Source of the DNA: a bacterium
Lineage (GTDB): Bacteria > Cyanobacteriota > Vampirovibrionia > Obscuribacterales > Obscuribacteraceae
Direction: 5' to 3'
NCBI GenBank assembly: GCA_030431355.1
Contig: JAUIJG010000056.1
Location: forward strand, 1 to 16,904
Length of the DNA: 16,904 nt
The notes under the pieces are model-generated. The model was not told where the DNA came from and ran no database searches. It saw only the letters and a program-made list of their open reading frames with translations. Both the position numbers and the translations under genes were made by a program. Shown here in pieces: positions 14,688 to 16,904 of this stretch. Every line of letters starts with the position of its first letter. The first letter of the stretch is position 1.

Positions 14688-15536
14688 CTACTTCATCATC
14701 AATGGTTTTATGTAATCGAAGAAGGTTATGAACGACGGAGCCAGAACAATAACCATCAACGCTGGCATTATACAAAACCAGAGAGGAAATGCCATATAAA
14801 TGGGAAGCTTGGCTGCTTTCTCTTCCGCTTTCTGGCTTAGTTTAGAGCGCAAAAACTCACTTTGACCACGAAGAATTTTTGAGACGCTGATACCAAGTTG
14901 AGCCGCTTGATTTAAGGAAGCGCCAAGAGATTTTAGCTCCTCGACTCCTGTTCTCAAGTACAGATCCTGATAGGCTTTCTCTCTCTCCATTCCCAATAGG
15001 ATGTCTCTGCCGAGAATCATAAGTTCGTCGTTGAGTTCATGTCTGACCGCAGATTTTTCGGATGCGATTCTACTTATGGTGGCATCCAGTCCCAGACCGG
15101 CGTCTACGCAGAGGACCATGAGGTCCAGGGCCTGGGGCAGGCTTTGCTTGATACGCTCTTTGCGTTTTTTCGACATAACAAAGAGGACGGCATCGGCGAT
15201 AAAGAAAGTTGGTATGGCAAGCAGAACCGAGAGCCAGACCGGAACAATCAGTCCCAGGAGAAGGCTTGCCAGTACCGGATAAACTTTGGCTGCAGCAAGA
15301 GCACCATAAGCGGTATTTGATCTCCATCCGGACCAGAGTTGCATTCTACTGAGCCAACGTCTGTAGCCTTCCGGAAATCGAGAGAGAAGAGCAAGAGCCG
15401 GGCTTGTCAGCCAGAGAGGCAAGGGATTGCTTTTGCGTGGGCTATTGTTTTTAACCAGCACGAACAAGCCCAGAACAAAGGCGAGCAAAAGTTCGGGATA
15501 CTGCCAGATATTCAATTGTTGCAGAGCCAGTGGCAT
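14688..15536 (-). CDS. tadC: Tad/Flp pilus inner-membrane platform protein TadC-like (T2SF domain)
   Basis: A 282-residue type II secretion F-domain protein. Membrane segments are at about 13-29, 80-120 (two segments, YPVLASLLLGLIVPVWL and LLAIPTFFIADAVLFVM) and 248-274. The cytoplasmic T2SF domain lies between, with the diagnostic SLPQALDLMVLCVDAGLGLDA (split at 132-142 and 143-152) and ISVSKILRGQSEFLR (216-230). TadC pairs with TadB to form the membrane platform driven by the CpaF/TadA ATPase in assembly of Flp pili. AAAGGAGG (15544-15551) lies 7 bases before the ATG, a strong site. It follows tadB after a 42-bp gap and precedes gntR by 21 bp. Family membership is clear; the TadB/TadC assignment rests on gene order and size. 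Confidence 0.85.
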   Translation of the reverse strand: MPLALQQLNIWQYPELLLAFVLGLFVLVKNNSPRKSNPLPLWLTSPALALLSRFPEGYRRWLSRMQLWSGWRSNTAYGALAAAKVYPVLASLLLGLIVPVWLSVLLAIPTFFIADAVLFVMSKKRKERIKQSLPQALDLMVLCVDAGLGLDATISRIASEKSAVRHELNDELMILGRDILLGMEREKAYQDLYLRTGVEELKSLGASLNQAAQLGISVSKILRGQSEFLRSKLSQKAEEKAAKLPIYMAFPLWFCIMPALMVIVLAPSFITFFDYIKPLMMK

Positions 15537-15578
15537 CCTCTATCCTCCTTTACTCTTCTGACCTGGTCCCAACAAATT

Positions 15579-16544
15579 TCATACTTTCACCGTTGAAAGT
15601 TTGCGCATGATTATAACCCCGACAACTTGCAGCCCCAGCGCGAACAAGAGCAATAGTTTTCCTATCTCCTTGTTGAAGAGAGGATCTAGATATCCCGGAT
15701 TTAAATAATTGAGCACCGTAGCCAGTATCAGAGGCAAAGCGCCTACGATAATACCGGTGAGCCTGCTCTGGCTAGTCAGAACACGAACATGGCGGACCAG
15801 TTTTATGCGCTGTCTCAGGGTGCTGTTGGTTTTGTCCAGGAGTTCTGCCAGTCTTCCTCCCACCTCGCTTTGAATCGCGACGGCTCGTCTGATCAAATCA
15901 AGCTCATGGCTGTCGTATTTTACCGCTGAAATAGCCAGGGCTTCGGACAATTGCTGACCGAGATTTAGCCTGTGGTGGATCTCTTTGAATTCATCCCCTA
16001 GAGGAGCAGGTATCTCTTCTGAAACTGTTTGAATTGCTCTGGGAATGCTGTGACCGGTGCGAAGCACGGAGACAATCAGATCCGTCGCTTCCGGAAGCTG
16101 CTGGATAAATTTGTCCTTTATCTGCTTAACTTTCAAAACAAGAAGTATGTAGGGGATAATCGATAGTAGGACTGAAGATACCAGGGCGTAGAGAAAGTTT
16201 AAATCGAGTCCGAGGGCGATTATAAGCGGAGCGAAGAAAGCGATTATCGTAAACTGCTTGAACTTCTCGTAAGCGCTCTCGATACCTGTTGTTTCCGCCA
16301 TCATTCTTAATTTACGGTCGACACCGGAAATAGCGGGTAATTTTGATTCGCCGTTCTCAACCCCACGTTCTTTTCTGATATTGACCGAAGTGATCTCTCG
16401 GGGGCTCTCTTTAAAAGCAAGATCCAGCCTTGCCCGGATCATCTTGCGCTGTTTCTTCTGATAAGAAATTCGGGCGAAAACTATGCCGCCTGCTATGGAG
16501 AGCAAGAGAGCCGCGATGGCGATAGACTCAAGACCTATGATCAT
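15579..16544 (-). CDS. tadB: Tad/Flp pilus inner-membrane platform protein TadB-like (T2SF domain)
   Basis: A 321-residue T2SF protein with an N-terminal membrane anchor (about 4-24), two central membrane segments (98-117, 119-138) and two at the C-terminus (263-281, 297-313). The cytoplasmic domain has QQLPEATDLIVSVLRTGHSI (148-167) and the typical AVAIQSEVGGRLAELLDKT (221-239), both diagnostic of TadB-type proteins. It forms the platform with TadC. The ATG overlaps the cpaF stop as ATGA (16541-16544), which indicates translational coupling. Length matches the family (about 300-330). Confidence 0.88.
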   Translation of the reverse strand: MIIGLESIAIAALLLSIAGGIVFARISYQKKQRKMIRARLDLAFKESPREITSVNIRKERGVENGESKLPAISGVDRKLRMMAETTGIESAYEKFKQFTIIAFFAPLIIALGLDLNFLYALVSSVLLSIIPYILLVLKVKQIKDKFIQQLPEATDLIVSVLRTGHSIPRAIQTVSEEIPAPLGDEFKEIHHRLNLGQQLSEALAISAVKYDSHELDLIRRAVAIQSEVGGRLAELLDKTNSTLRQRIKLVRHVRVLTSQSRLTGIIVGALPLILATVLNYLNPGYLDPLFNKEIGKLLLLFALGLQVVGVIIMRKLSTVKV

Positions 16545-16904
16545 TCGAGAAGCTCACCTCTCGATTCGCTGCTGCCTTCCTGTTCGGTGGCGGATGGATT
16601 AATCTCTTTGAGTAGACCTTCGGAGAATTTGTATCCGGCATCCATTATCTTCTTCTCCACCAGGGGCCTGATACCGCAGGCAGTGTGATAGCCGGCGCCT
16701 CCGTCAGCGCTGCCAGGTTTGAACTTGAACAGCTCTTGCATGCTGATTACGCCTTCTTGAACGCCGGTTACTTCGGTTATGCTGACTACTCTTCTGGCAC
16801 CATCGGTCAGGCGCTTAATTTGCACAACCAGATCAAATGCCGCACCAATCTGTTCGCGAATACTCTTCTGGCTCAACTCTACTCCGGACAGTAAGACAAG
16901 GGTT
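16541..16904 (-). CDS. cpaF: Type II/IV secretion ATPase CpaF/TadA, C-terminal part (truncated by window edge)
   Basis: The reading frame runs off the right edge of the window. The visible ~120 residues are the end of a CpaF/TadA ATPase, the motor of the Tad pilus: SIREQIGAAFDLVVQIKRL and DGARRVVSITEV are diagnostic of the C-terminal part of the ATPase domain, followed by GVISMQELFKF. A TTG at 16876 would give a spurious short ORF; upstream codons remain open and continue the family sequence (LVLLSGVELSQKS), so the true start lies outside. The Walker A/B motifs are also outside. The tail after about 50 residues (EINPSATEQEGSSESRGE) is polar. The stop overlaps the tadB start by 4 bases. Confidence 0.88.
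   Translation of the reverse strand, partial: TLVLLSGVELSQKSIREQIGAAFDLVVQIKRLTDGARRVVSITEVTGVQEGVISMQELFKFKPGSADGGAGYHTACGIRPLVEKKIMDAGYKFSEGLLKEINPSATEQEGSSESRGELLE

Noticed and set aside
1..16904. Search by eye for tRNA/rRNA genes, CRISPR arrays, insertion sequences and prophage genes
   Set aside because: No cloverleaf pattern, spaced direct repeat array, transposase motif or phage gene was recognised.

Overview
The window is about 17 kb of moderate-GC bacterial chromosome with closely packed genes. It looks like housekeeping and stress functions, with no insertion sequence, prophage, CRISPR array, tRNA or rRNA that I could recognise. The mix of a grpE-dnaK-dnaJ operon without hrcA, a threonyl-tRNA synthetase without a TGS domain, a DUF1611/dipeptide-epimerase pair and a Tad pilus cluster would fit a deep-branching environmental lineage. 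A non-photosynthetic relative of cyanobacteria (Melainabacteria/Vampirovibrionia, e.g. Obscuribacterales) is one possibility, but this is a guess from gene content and I could not test it.

Layout. Bases 1-2260 hold a small minus-strand ORF resembling one repeat of a Clp N-domain, a DUF3817 membrane protein, a secreted alpha/beta-hydrolase esterase with a terminator, and a small unknown protein convergent to it. Bases 2516-3343 hold two plus-strand stress-type genes, a CsbD-like protein and a glycine-rich YflT-like protein, separated by a strong hairpin and closed by a strong terminator. Bases 3408-11329 are all on the minus strand. In transcription order they are grpE, dnaK, dnaJ and a secreted YVTN beta-propeller protein, probably one operon, then thrS behind its own predicted promoter. 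Bases 11598-13733 are a divergent plus-strand pair, DUF1611 (DgcN-like) and an enolase-superfamily dipeptide epimerase (DgcA/AEE-like). Bases 13749-16904 are a minus-strand operon: the 3' end of a cpaF/tadA ATPase gene, tadB, tadC and a GntR-family regulator.

How the genes work together. GrpE, DnaK and DnaJ form the Hsp70 refolding machine. Here GrpE carries an unusual ~96-residue, strongly acidic C-terminal tail and DnaJ a ~70-residue Lys/Glu/Ser tail. The DUF1611/epimerase pair probably handles D-glutamate or muropeptide-derived dipeptides. CpaF, TadB and TadC are the motor and inner-membrane platform of a Flp/Tad-type pilus or secretion system.

The points I find most worth a second look are the GrpE and DnaJ tails, three tandem GTACGTY heptads plus a palindrome inside the predicted grpE promoter, the lone Clp_N-like ORF, the TGS-less ThrRS with its structured leader, and the regulator at the end of the tad operon. 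I did not find a clearly new multi-gene system.
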